A stretch of DNA of 64,000 nt, from positions 62,001 through 126,000 of the forward strand of contig NW_023501074.1 in the NCBI RefSeq assembly GCF_014066305.1, given 5' to 3'. Of this stretch, positions 51,844-63,492 are shown in pieces (position 1 is the first letter of the stretch; each line of letters opens with the position of its first letter). The DNA is from Letharia columbiana (Eukaryota; Ascomycota; Lecanoromycetes; Lecanorales; Parmeliaceae). The translations under genes and the position numbers were made by a program. The notes beneath the pieces were generated by a model that saw only the letters and a list, made by a program, of their open reading frames with translations, did not search any database and had not been told where the DNA came from.

Positions 51844-53479
51844 CTCCCCTTCGCACGTATTCTCTTATAAGCGAAATCTAATAAATACGAAGTTCGATGC
51901 TAATGAGGTTTAAAACCGAGTAGTTAAGGTAAGTTAATGCCGGGTAGCTAGCGTGAAAACACACTCCCCCCTTACACCCCTCTTACCCTTATCCTTCTCT
52001 TGCGAACGAAATTAAAAAACGCGAGATTTAAAGTTCGCGACGTCTAAAATAGGGTAGGTAAAGTGAAAAGTCGAAATCTGAAAACGACTATATTAGACTA
52101 GGCCCCTATCAAAATTCGATTTAAATTCCACTTTTTATCAAAAAGCGGTTTTTTAAAAATTTTATTTCTAGGCCATCTAGTGTATATTAAAAATCGATCG
52201 ATTTAAGATCGAAGGATATTTATAAGAATAACTAAATAAAATAATTAAAAGAAATCCTTCTAGCTATATATCGTTGGCTATAAAGTCTCTATAAGAGTTA
52301 TTTTAAATATTTAGTTTTTAATAATAGTAATTAATAACGATAATTTAAAGATATAATACTCGAGATATTAATAACGAATAGATATAGGTTTCTTAAAAGG
52401 GCTTTAAGAGTTTAATAGCGATAGCGATAGTAGCGTTAAAGAAATAAGTGCTAAGTCTAATATAGCGGCTCGATAGACGACTTAAGTAGATTACTTATAG
52501 TACGAGAATTAATAAAATAGCTTTTTTAAAGTAGGCGATAGTAGATAACTTCTCTAAATCTAGATATAGATATAATAGAATAGCTTTTTTATTAGATATT
52601 ATTAAAATAAGATTATATTAAGATAGCGATAAGATTAATAACTATCTAAGAAGTAAGTAAATATAATTTTTACTTTAAAGACGTTTTAAAAAGTAATAAA
52701 TTTATCTAAGTAAAGGGCTTTAATAAGTTTATTAGTTATTTATTTATTAGTAGAAATATATCGTATATCTATAGTACTATTATTAACTTTTTCTTATATG
52801 AAATAATAGATAATATTAATATACTTAATATAAGTATAAAATTAAGTATTCTTTACGAGAGTAATTACGCTTTAATTATTATCGAAAATAACGATAATTT
52901 TAAGGTTTATATCGTCGAGGCGAAGAAGTTAATTAAGTAGATTTTTTAGCTAAATCGCTTCTTTAATAATTTATATCTAATCGATATACTCTATCTTATA
53001 AATAAATAATATTATAATAGCTTAACGCTTAGATAATTAATTAATCGCATTACTTCTTATATTAAAGAGATAGCTAGATATAAATCTTCGAGTTATATTA
53101 TTAGTCTAATTAGAATTAATATAATCGATAAGCTCTTAAAAAGAGTCTTTATATATAAGTTCGTAGTATACTATATCTTTTAAATATCGAAAGATTTAAA
53201 TAATTATATTCTAATACGCTAAAGTCGAATTAGCTAAATAGCGATTTATTAATAATATCGCGTAGGCGATATTAGAATAAATATTAAGTATAATATATAT
53301 AAAAGATCTTATCGCGGATTAATAGTTTTTTTATAATTTTCTTAAGATAATATAGCTTTCTTCGACGAAAGTTAATTTATAATTAATCTTAAAAAATATT
53401 AATATCGAAATAAGATTTTAATAGTTAAAATAATTTAAGAATTAAGTAATATAAGTCTCTTATCTTAGATAAAGAATAT
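51844..53479 (-). pseudogene. Copia 3' region (RNase H side), degraded
   Basis: By position this is downstream of RT and should hold RNase H and the 3' untranslated region. 51844-52150 is only weakly RIP-altered (acactccccccttacacccc-type runs), while the rest is heavily altered. No domain motifs could be read confidently. Confidence 0.5.
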
Positions 53480-54080
53480 TATTATAATAATTTCTTTTAA
53501 TAGTTATATTTAAGTAGTAGATATATAATCTTAAATTCGATATATAAAACTTCGCGTTAAGTCTCTTCTTAATTCGCTAAATCTCAACTTTATTTAAATT
53601 AATAATTAAGATATTATCGATATAGAGCGCTATAATAATATCCTCTTTAGAGTTTATAAATACGCTATTATTTAATTCGATAGAGAGAAAACTTAGCTTC
53701 TTTATATATTTCGAGAAATATTAATATTAAATTTAAAGAAATTACTTTAAATTATAAAGTATCTTATTTAGCTTATAAATCTTAATATCGTCTTTATTAA
53801 AGCTATCGAGTTAATATATATAAATCTCTTTCTTTATATTATCGTATAGAAAGATAGTTTTAATATTTATTTACTTTAAATCTTAATCTAAAGCGATTAT
53901 AAGCGCGAAGATCGCCTTATAATTTATAGGCTTTATTATTAACGCGAAAGTATTATAATAATTATAATCTTTCTACTATTTAAATTTTTAAATAACTTAG
54001 CGTATCTTATAGCGAGTAATTTCTTTATCGAGACCTCATTTTAAGATATAGATTTATTTATCTCTTAGAATATAAGTCTT
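53480..54080 (-). pseudogene. Fossil Copia reverse transcriptase
   Basis: The minus strand reads, from right to left, KEITRYKIR (RYKAR motif), FALIIALD, INIKTIFLYDN (the DVKTAFL motif), a segment ending KILYNLK (the KALYGLK motif), then ALYIDNILI at about 53640-53614. In the last, the catalytic YVDD box survives as Y-I-D-N, the second Asp lost by a G-to-A change. Numerous TAA/TAG stops sit where Gln or Trp would be expected, as RIP produces. The order and spacing are those of Ty1/Copia RT. The gene is not functional. Confidence 0.85.
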
Positions 54081-54893
54081 AAAAGACGTCTAAATAAGAT
54101 ATTAAGTATTATTATTTATAAGAGATTTATATTTATTCTTTATAAAAAGTTTTTAATTTATTTAAGATAGCTAATTAGATATAATCTACTCGTAAATAAT
54201 AGACTTAAAAATATTTAACTTATTAATATAATTCGTAAGTAGAGTAAATATTATAAAGATTTTTAAAAGAGGATTAAGAGATAGATTCTATAGATTTAAA
54301 ATTATAAAATTCGAATAATTATATAGTATTCTTTAAATAGCGCTTAATTTATAATCTTCGCGAATAGTTTATATAACTTTAATAATAATAAATAATAAAT
54401 CTAAGTTTAAAAATAGTAAATCTAAGTTTAAGGAAATTTTTTATATAAATAGCGTAGATCGAATTATTAATATAGATATAAATATAATATTTAATTAAGT
54501 AGTTTATATTAAGAGTATTTAAGCTAAGAGCTCTCGCGTAATTAATTAAGTTCGTTATATTAAAGACTCTTATATAGATTTTCGCGAAGACGCTTATTTA
54601 TTAATTAACTAGGGGAAATTTAATCTTAATCTTATAGATATTAAAGGTTTTAAAGCTATCGAAGATTTAATAGCTATTTTAGTTATAAATATAACGTTTT
54701 TAGATTTAATATCTTTCGAAATATTAGTAATATATTACTTATTTAATATCTTCTCTATAGCGAATATTAATATTATTAAATATTATTACTTATTCGAAAG
54801 CTTATAAATCTTAATTTCTTTTTTCGAGTTTATAATTAAAGATTATTTTTTTATAAAGTATACGCTATTAGCGCGAATAATTATTAGTATATA
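54081..54893 (-). pseudogene. Copia pol, degraded segment upstream of RT
   Basis: It lies between the RT motifs and the Helitron-like insertion. It should encode the start of RT and the end of integrase. Frames are broken and no motif was read. Confidence 0.5.
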
Positions 54894-57220
54894 TAATAGA
54901 ATAAGATAGAACTAAGCTTGAAAATCTTGAATTTATATGTGTAGCCAATTATTAATTCGAGTTCGCTATACTCTTTAATTAGATCGACTAAATTAGCTTA
55001 ATAATCCTTTCGCGCCTCCCTTATTAAAAATTTATATATAGAAGTTTTATACTTTAAAGTACTTAGCTTACGATATATATAGTTACTTTATAATTTCTTA
55101 AATTATAAAGCTCGCTTTACGCTTTCTAACGCTATAAAAATTATAAAGTTTAATTTACTATTAATAAATTAAATAAATATTTAAATATAATAATTATAAT
55201 AGTTATATTAGACGCGTCCGGGATCGAATAATAATCCTTTCATTTATTATTCTTCTATTATTCTATTAATTCTATTAATTCTATTAATTCTATTAATTTC
55301 ATTAATATAAATATAATCGTCTTCGATACCCCTCGCCTAATTAAAGCCCCTTACTAACGCTCTTAGACTATCTCTCGACGAATTTATTACTATTAATAAT
55401 TAAGATCGTAAGCGAGTCTAATAGCTATCTACTACTACTTATAAACGCGTTAAAAAACTCTTAAAAAGAGCTCGAATAAATATATTCTCTTCTATATACT
55501 TCTCTTAAGTCAGCGATAGATAGATTAAACTAACATTTAAATATTATAGTTATATTAAACGCGTTCGAGATCGAATAATAATCCTTCCACCTATTTATAT
55601 AACTATTCTTCTTTTATTATTCTATTAATTCCATTAATATAAATATATTTACCCTCGATACCCTCGCACTTAATTAAATAAGAGAAGAATCTATAATAGG
55701 CGAATGCGGAGAATACTACGGAGAATATTGCGGAGATAGTCATCAGCAGCAATGATATAATAGGCCTACTCTCCACGATCTCACATCAATCCACTTAGCC
55801 AGTACAGGAGAAGTTACTATAGCAGGCGAATACGAAGAATACTACGGAGAAACCAAGCGACAATAAAGCCCCCAGCATCAAGAACAGGCTTAGCTCTCCA
55901 AGATCCCACGTCATATACTCTCCACGATTTCACATCAAATCATTACTTAATAAGCGGAGAACATCACTATAACTTGGCCTATTATCTTCACTGTATTAAG
56001 GAGTAAGAGGAGGAACTACAACAGGCAAATGCGGAGAATACTGCGGAGAAACCAAGCGGCAACAAGGCCATCATCGTCAAGAACACGGCTTAGCTCTCCA
56101 AGATCCCACGTCATATACTCTTCACGGTTCCACATCAAATCATCACTTAGCAAGCGGAGAACACTACTGCAACTTGGTCATTCCACATCAAATCATCACT
56201 TAGCAAGCGGAGAAAACTATTGTAACTTACCCTATCATCCTTACTATATTAAGGAGTAAGAGGAGGAATTACAATAGGTAAATGCGGAGAACACTGCGGA
56301 GAATACTATAGAGAATACTGCGGAGAAATCAAGCGGTAATAAGGTTCTCAGTACTAAGAATACGGCTTAGCTCTTCAAGATTCCACATTATATTAGTTAT
56401 TTACTTAGTTAGCTACTTAGCTAGCCACTTAATCTAATACTCTATAAAAGAAGAAGTAAGAGGAGGAACTATAATAGGCAAATGCGGAGAATACTACGGA
56501 GAAATCAAGCGGTAATAAGGCCTCCAGCACCAAGAACACGGCTTAGCTCTTTAAGATCCCACATCATATGCTCTTTACGGTTTCACATCAAATCATTACT
56601 TAGCAAGCGGAGAAAACTATTGCAATTTAGTCTATTATCCCCACTATATTAAGAAGTAAGAGAAGAAACTATAATAGACAAATACGAAGAATACTGTAGA
56701 GAATATTATAGAGAATACTACGGAGAAATTAAGCGGTAATAAGGCCACTATCGTCAAGACAGCTCTCCAAGATTCTACGTCATATGCTCTCCACGGTTTC
56801 ACATCAAATCATTACTCCGGAACGATGTATATTTAAACGAATTAAAACCGTCCGATATCTATAGCTATTTCATTATTCGAAAAATTTTACTACGATAGAA
56901 GATATTATGGGATTCACACCACTAATTAATATATTATCTTTATTTCTTTTCGATATTTCGATACTTCTTATTATAAGAATATAGTCTTTCTCTATTTTTT
57001 ATAGGTAATTATTACACCTTTCTAATTAGATCTTAGCGCGCCTCTCTTCGTATATATATATCTATATACTATATAGATTAAATTAATTTTATAGTAGTAA
57101 AAGTAGATTAAAAACGTATAGTAAGCGATTAGAGTTCGATTTAACTTAGGGCTAAGGCTAAAATTTAATTTAACTTAGAAAATTTCAACTTTATAAATTT
57201 AATTTATAGGTCTTTACTTA
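54894..57220 (-). mobile_element. Helitron-like long form, best preserved copy
   Basis: Plus-strand ends are ttagtatatataatag (after A) and RIP-altered ctttactta (before T); 2327 bp inside the Copia element. 3' module: 54894-55690, with two copies of the attaaacgcgttcgagatc-type segment at about 55190-55250 and 55540-55585. Array: 55690-56830. 5' module: 56830-57220, including cgcgcctctcttcgta and aacttagggctaaggctaaa. It lacks any Rep/helicase frame, so it is non-autonomous. It is later than the Copia insertion. Confidence 0.75.
55690..56830. repeat. Minisatellite array, units of about 175-280 bp, little RIP
   Basis: The phrase ggcttagctctccaagat recurs at about 55888, 56087, 56364, 56540 and 56756, so units vary in length. 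Each unit contains aagaggaggaacta, aaatgcggagaatactgcgg, caagcggcaa and cacatcaaatcat. A 76-codon frame at 56029-56259 lies within the array and is not a credible gene. Composition is balanced and CA/TG are retained, in contrast to the RIP-altered arrays at 32430-33640 and 38100-39130. Confidence 0.7.
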
Positions 57221-60200
57221 TCTTCTTAATAAGATTATATAGTCGAAAGATATACTCCCCTTTATACTCTAATAATATATATTTTTCACTTTAATTTATA
57301 AGCTTCTTTTAAATTCGTTTTATCGCGTAAGTAATAAAATCGATTATACGTAAGTAGAAAAAAATAGACTTTCGTTAATAGAAGGTTTTAAAAGAAATTA
57401 CGATAATTTTAATATTAGATAATCGTATTATTAGATAATTAGCGATAATAATAATTTTAAATTAAAAGAATTTATTAAGATTAAAGCTTAATAGAATAGA
57501 ATATATCTTATATAATAGAGTTTATCTAAAACGCTTAGCCGTACTATTTATTTAAGAGTTATTAAAAATAATAGATTTTTATTTAATATTCGATAAAGCG
57601 AGATAATTAAGAAAGGCTTTAAATATATACTCGCCCTTATTATCGAGGCGAATATAAGAGATCTTATAGTTATATAATTTAAGATAAATCTTAAATCGTA
57701 AAAATATAGCGAAGGTCTTACTCTTATAGCGGATACAGTAGACTTTAAAGTAGAAGATAAAATTATTTTTAAATATTATAAAGTATTTATAGCTATTAAA
57801 ATTAATAGAAGATAAAGACTCTATAAGATCGCTATAAATAAATTCGCTTAATTATATATTAAATATAATAAGATTAATATAGAGAATAGTCTTTTAGCGT
57901 CTTATAATATAGTACTCGTAAGTATACTTATTCGCGATATTCTTAGTAAAATCTATATTTATCGCTATAGCGGGGAGTCTATTAAAATTTTATTAATCTA
58001 AATAATCTATATAAGTATATTAGAGTTAATAAATCGGGTTTAAAGAAATACTATATATTATTAAGATATTATTTAAATTATTTTAGAGATTAAGAAAGAA
58101 TAAATCTTAATTACGAGTATTTATAAGCTTTAGATTATCTTTAATTAGAGCGTAGCTAGTCTTATAGAAGATAATTACGATATTAAAATCTAAGAGTTTA
58201 TCGATAGAAAGAAGATTAATATTTATATTAAGTATATATAAGACGTTAAATAGAATAATATTTATACGCTTATCTTAAATAGAGTAATTTAAGCTAATAA
58301 TATCGCGATTAAGAAATTAAATTTAACTACTCTTAATATCACGGATAGAATAAGAGTAAATCTTTTTATAAATAATAAATATCGAATAATTAATAAAGGA
58401 ATAGCGAGAGTAGTTAGAGTTTATTATTATATAAGAATATAGATTAGCGAAGTTAGTAGCTATTAGATTATATTTTAAATTAAAATTAATAATTATTAAA
58501 TTAATAACTTTCTTATTATTAATTATATCGAGAATATTAAAATCGTTAAGACTAGGATTTATATAGTATATAGTAAAATTTAGTTCTTTTAGAAAGATAT
58601 AGTTAATATTAAGGTACTTATTCTTCTTTAAAGTAGAGATATTAAAAAGTATTTCTTTAATACGCTTACGCTTAATACTAAGGCTCTCCCCTATATTATT
58701 AAAATTAATTACGGCGATATAAGCCTTCTTCTTCTTTTTCTTATTCGATATAAACTTTTCGAGCTTTAGATAAAAGAACTTAATCTAATATTTAATAAGA
58801 GGATATCTAAATTTACGTTCGGCGATCTTATATAAAGAATAAGTTTCGCGATTAGCTTCTAAGTCGTTAATTTTATAATATTTAGCGAATTACTTATCTT
58901 TATCTTTATCGCTATTATTACGAGTAATATATATAGCGATATTATTATCTTTAAATAATAGTAGATAAATCTCTTTATTTACCGCGATATAAATAATTTT
59001 ATTAAATTTAATAACTTTATTATTATATAGCTCGTAGATCTAGATATAAATAATTATAAAGATATTAAAAGAGTTTTTAAGTCTTATAAAAAAGAGTTAA
59101 ATTAGAAAGGATTTTAATAGAGCGAGCGATTTATATAGGCTAGCGATTTTAATAGTAATCTTATAAAAGTTCTTTTTATATTAATAAACGCCTCTTTTAA
59201 AAGTAAGGATAATATTAAATAGTTAGCGAATTAGCTTTATATAGAGCTTAAAGTCTTTAGATTTATAATATTTAGCGATAGCGTTTAGTATTATTTAAGA
59301 ATTCTTATTATTATAATTAATCTCGATAAGCTAATAATTACTATATCTAAAACGTTAAAAAATAGTTATATAAGTCTTAAACTTCGTAATTTTAATAAAG
59401 AATAAAAAATTATTAAGTATTAATTAGCTTTTAATATCTTATCTTTATCTAATATATTTTATACTAAATTCTAGAATAGCGATAAAAATTAGAGAAAAAT
59501 TATTATTATTAGATTAAAATTAATTAAGAGTATTAGCTATAAGGCGCTATAATTAATTATTCGAATTTATTATTATTAGAAGATAATCTAGATAAAAATA
59601 TATAGAATATTAATAGAGAGGGCGATAGCGGCGATAATAATAATAATTTAATTATTATTTTAGATGAGATTATAAAGTTAGAGGAAAACTTTAAGAGTAG
59701 CTTTAAAGCGAGTATAATAGACTTCTTAGTATAAAAATTAAATAGCTTAATATCGCTTAAAGGGTTAAGAATATCTTCGCTAACTTTAAATTCGAGATTA
59801 ATAAAATTATCGTTTAATAAAGTAGTAAAAGTAAAATAGATACTCTAATTATTATTAGAGTTTTTAAAGATTTTATTAATATAAGCTAACTATCGTCTTT
59901 AGGCTTCGAGTTTTTATATAAAAAATAGAAAGTATTTATACGTAGAGCTGCGATAGATATAAGTAATATAGTTAGAATAAAAGATACTTAGTAATAAGAA
60001 TAACTTATAGATAAAGGCTAGTTTTTAATAGAATTATATAAAGTATAATTATTAAAGGCGTATAAACCTTCTTTATAGAGGGGAATTAATACCCTTCTTA
60101 TATTACTTATTTAGAGACTTAGATCTAGAATATTTATATCGCTAACTACTATTATAAGACTTCGAAGATTATTCTAACTCTATAATTACGATAATAAAAT

Positions 60201-60995
60201 ATAAATAATTACAAAAAATAAATTCGGTAGTAAAGTCTTAGCCCTCTTTTTTAAAAGGCTTCTAAAGGTCTAAAAGCTAATATTAATAAGATATCTTTAT
60301 TATTTTAATCTTAATAAATCTATAAGCGTATTAAAAGATAGTAGTATCAGCTCTAAAATGCTTTAAACTGCGATTAGACTATTAGTGCTAATATTTAATT
60401 ACTTTTAGTTAATAATTATTAATTCGATAGTTAATATATAATTTTAAAGTTAATATTAATATAAAATAACTTTACTTTTAATAAAGTTAAGTATTCTAAT
60501 TTAGCGAAAGCTAATAAGATTTAAAAAGATCTTAATAATATAACTCGATTATATAACGATATAATCGTATACTTAATATATTTAGCGAGTTTAATATTTC
60601 GGCTAGAGGCGATATATCTCGGCTCGCTTAGGGTAAAGGCGATAACGGCTTTTAGCTTCTTATATTATTAATAAATTATACTCGACATATTTAGCGAGTT
60701 CGATATTTCGACTAGAGACGATATATTTTAACTCGCTTAGGGTAGGGTAAAAACGGCTTTTAGCCCCTTACATTATTAACGAATTATACTCGCTTAAGTC
60801 TATAATTATTTTAAGAGAGGAAAATACCTCTATCGAGAAGGTTAAAAGAATATCTTTATAGCTGCTACTATCTTTATATAATAAGCTTTAGATATTATAA
60901 AATAGATATTAAAAGCTTAAGAATAGTCGTAATTATAGAGGCGAATAGTAGATATAATATAATAATTATTAAATAGAGCTCGAACTTATAATCTA
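57221..60995 (-). pseudogene. Copia gag-protease-integrase region, degraded
   Basis: By position between the 5' LTR and RT. It retains many TCG, GCG and CTT words typical of RIP-mutated coding sequence. No zinc knuckle, protease or integrase motif could be read with confidence. A 109-bp tandem duplication sits in the leader. Confidence 0.5.
60578..60794. repeat. 109-bp tandem duplication in the Copia leader
   Basis: Two units, 60578-60686 and 60687-60794, share atatttagcgagtt, actcgcttagggta, acggcttttag and aaattatactcg-type tracts. They lie about 200 bp from the 5' LTR, in what should be the untranslated leader or early gag. Confidence 0.65.
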
Positions 60996-61142
60996 TAAAA
61001 ATATAAGATAAGATACTTAGTTATTAACTATGAAGTTACTATAAAGAAAAGAGCGACTAGATATAAATACGCTAAGACGTATCACGTGATTATATTACGT
61101 AATCGTTAAGACGCTAAGAGTTACGTAATTCGAATTTTAATA
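60996..61142 (-). repeat. LTR (5' LTR in element orientation)
   Basis: 147-bp direct repeat of 51697-51843. Differences are almost all C-to-T or G-to-A. The terminal CA reads TA. Confidence 0.8.
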
Positions 61143-61639
61143 TATATTTATAGCTTAAATTACTTAATTTAAATTTTATAATATTAATTTTTAATTAGTT
61201 AATTAAGATTAAATAGAAGATTAAATATCTTATTAAAAAGCTTTATACGATAGCTAATTTTAATTTAATTAATTATTTTAATAGCTATAGAAGTATCTAA
61301 TAGTCGTTATTATTTATATTAAAATTATTTAATTTATTTAAATATATTCTAATCTTTATAGATTTATTTAAGTAATTTCTTATTATCTCTTATTTATATA
61401 TTATTCTCGTTAATCGTATTAAAAAATTAAATCTTTCTAAGAATATTTACTTATAAATCTTCTAGATTAAGATAGTTTCTATTAGAAGATAAAGTTTTAA
61501 ATCTATTAAAGTCTATTATAAAGTAATATAAATAAAATTAGTTAATTTCTAAATGAGGAAGAATATTTAATAGTTTATCAAGATCGATAAGAAGTTTTAT
61601 TACCCTCTAATAAAGTATAGATTATATATCTTAACGAAT
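61143..61639. other. AT-rich gene-free stretch
   Basis: Nothing recognisable. Confidence 0.4.
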
Positions 61640-61981
61640 TAATAAAATTAAAAACTTTAGTCTTATAATTATTAAACGATAAGGAGTTTAAATATTACTT
61701 ATTAAAGTTCGCTCGATAGCCCTAATCGAATTATCGAAAATATAAGTATATTATTTAAATTTGAAATAGCTTTTTTATTTTCTATTAAAATCTTATATTT
61801 TTTTTTATATTATAGTACGGATTTTATATACTTTAACATTTTAAGAAATTTAAAATTTAATCTTATAATTATCTAAGAGTAAGTGTTTTAAATATTATCT
61901 ATTAAAGTTCGCTTATTATATTTACTCGATAATTTTAATTTAAAAAATAGATTATGAATTTAATTTATAGGCCTAAACTCT
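61640..61981 (-). mobile_element. Helitron-like fragment (5' part)
   Basis: It contains cttataattattaaacgata and gttcgctcgatagccctaat and ends tataggcctaaactc. The 3' part is missing. Confidence 0.5.
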
Positions 61982-62033
61982 TTTTTATATATTTCTTTAA
62001 TAAAGAGAATTAATAGATTATCTTATTTTTATT

Positions 62034-62128
62034 AAAAGTAAATAATTAAAAGTAAGTAATTTAAAGTAAATAATTAAAAGTAAGTAATTAAAAGTAAGTA
62101 ATTAGAAATAAGTAATTAAAGGTTAATT
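62034..62128. repeat. 14-bp tandem repeat
   Basis: Six units of aaaagtaagtaatt with few differences plus a partial one. Confidence 0.7.
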
Positions 62129-62627
62129 ATAAAATTTAATAACAAGAATATTAGATATTTCTATTATAAAGAAGCTCTTATATTAGTTATTTAAAAGAAT
62201 TTATATTAAATAATTTATAATATTAATAATAGTTTAATTAATAAAGAAATTCATCTCTATATTAAGAATAAAATATTACTTTTTACTCTATATTATTAGT
62301 ATTTAAAATGCTATAATTTAATTTAATTTTAATTAATTCTTTATCTTTATTATAATCTAATTTTTAAGAAATAAGTATAATAACATTTTTTAAAGAAATT
62401 TTATTATTTTAAGTATTATCGTTAAATCTCTAATTTTTAACTTAGAGATCTAGTATATTTTCTTAGATTTAAATAAAAAAAATTTAAAAATCTATTCGTA
62501 TTATTTATATTTATATTTAATATAATATAAACTTTTATTTAAGTTTATCTATAATAATATAAAAATATCTTAATCTTTATTATTAATTTTTTATATTCTA
62601 TAACTAGCTTTATCTTATATATAGTAA
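62129..62627. other. AT-rich gene-free stretch
   Basis: RIP-altered sequence between the 14-bp array and the next Helitron-like copy. Nothing recognisable. Confidence 0.4.
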
Positions 62628-63006
62628 TAAATTTAAATCTATAAATTAAGTCTATAATATATTTATTTAATTAAAGTTATAGAGTAAATTTAATACGAAA
62701 TCTTTAATAAGTTATATTTAAGTTTCCTATCTTTAAATAACTTTAAAATTAAACTTTAAATTTATAATATTTTTAAAAAGCGTAAATCGCGATCTATAAT
62801 AAAAAAAAATTGGTAGATTATAATAGAAAAAAGTAAAGTTATTAAAAGATTAAAAATAGAAAAGTAGATTTAAATAATTACGAACGTTAGTTTTTTTACT
62901 TTCGATATCTAATAAAAAGTATAGCGAACTCGAATTTATAATTAACTATATATATAAATTTAATATTTTTTAACTTATCTCTATCTTATTTTATTATATA
63001 TATTAA
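62628..63006 (+). mobile_element. Helitron-like short element, strongly decayed
   Basis: It starts taaatttaaatctataaatt after A and ends ttatatatattaa before T. Internal phrases gttatagagtaaatttaat and aaaagtatagcgaactcgaa match the family. Confidence 0.55.
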
Positions 63007-63492
63007 TTAACATATTATAGATATTATACTCTTTATTTATTAAAAATCTTTATTATAAAAAACTAAGTTATTTAAAGAAGATATAGAGTTAAAATCTATT
63101 TAAATTTTATTTTATTTTTTCTTCTAAAAGATAATAGAATAGTAAGAAGATATATAAATTCAAAATTAAATTAATATCTCTACTCTTTTAACTTAATCTT
63201 TATCTTCAAAAGATTATATATTTTTTAATATACTTTTAATAATCTTTTACTTTTACTATAATTACTTGAGTAATTACTTAATATTAACATTTAAATCTAT
63301 TTTTTACTTATATTAATTATTATATATTAATTTATAATTCTTTTAAAATAATAATTTTAGATAAAATTTTAACTTTTTTTTAATTCTTCGATATATACTA
63401 GATTACTATTATATAGATTTTTATTAATTCTATTATAATACTTTACTTCTTTTATATTTTATTAAGTATAACTTTTTATATAAATATAATAA
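63007..63492. other. AT-rich gene-free stretch
   Basis: Nothing recognisable. Confidence 0.4.

Larger units (their letters stand above)
51697..61142 (-). mobile_element. Ty1/Copia LTR retrotransposon, RIP-inactivated and split by a Helitron-like insertion
   Basis: Two LTRs of equal length (147 bp) flank 9.15 kb, of which 2.3 kb is the insertion at 54894-57220. The plus strand at 51844 is ctccccttc, so on the minus strand GAAGGGGAG abuts TGTTAAAATT: a polypurine tract next to the 3' LTR. Reverse transcriptase of Copia type is readable on the minus strand at 53480-54080. Next to the 5' LTR the minus strand reads GATTATAAG, a likely RIP form of GGTTATGAG, which matches the anticodon-loop half of initiator tRNA-Met, as in the half-tRNA priming of some Copia elements (inference). 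Flanking pentamers tatta and tatat do not match well. The domain order from right to left should be gag, protease, integrase, RT and RNase H; only RT was readable. Confidence 0.8.

Noticed and set aside
56029..56259. 76-codon plus-strand frame
   Set aside because: It lies within the minisatellite array and crosses unit boundaries; it reflects the low stop density of an unmutated repeat.
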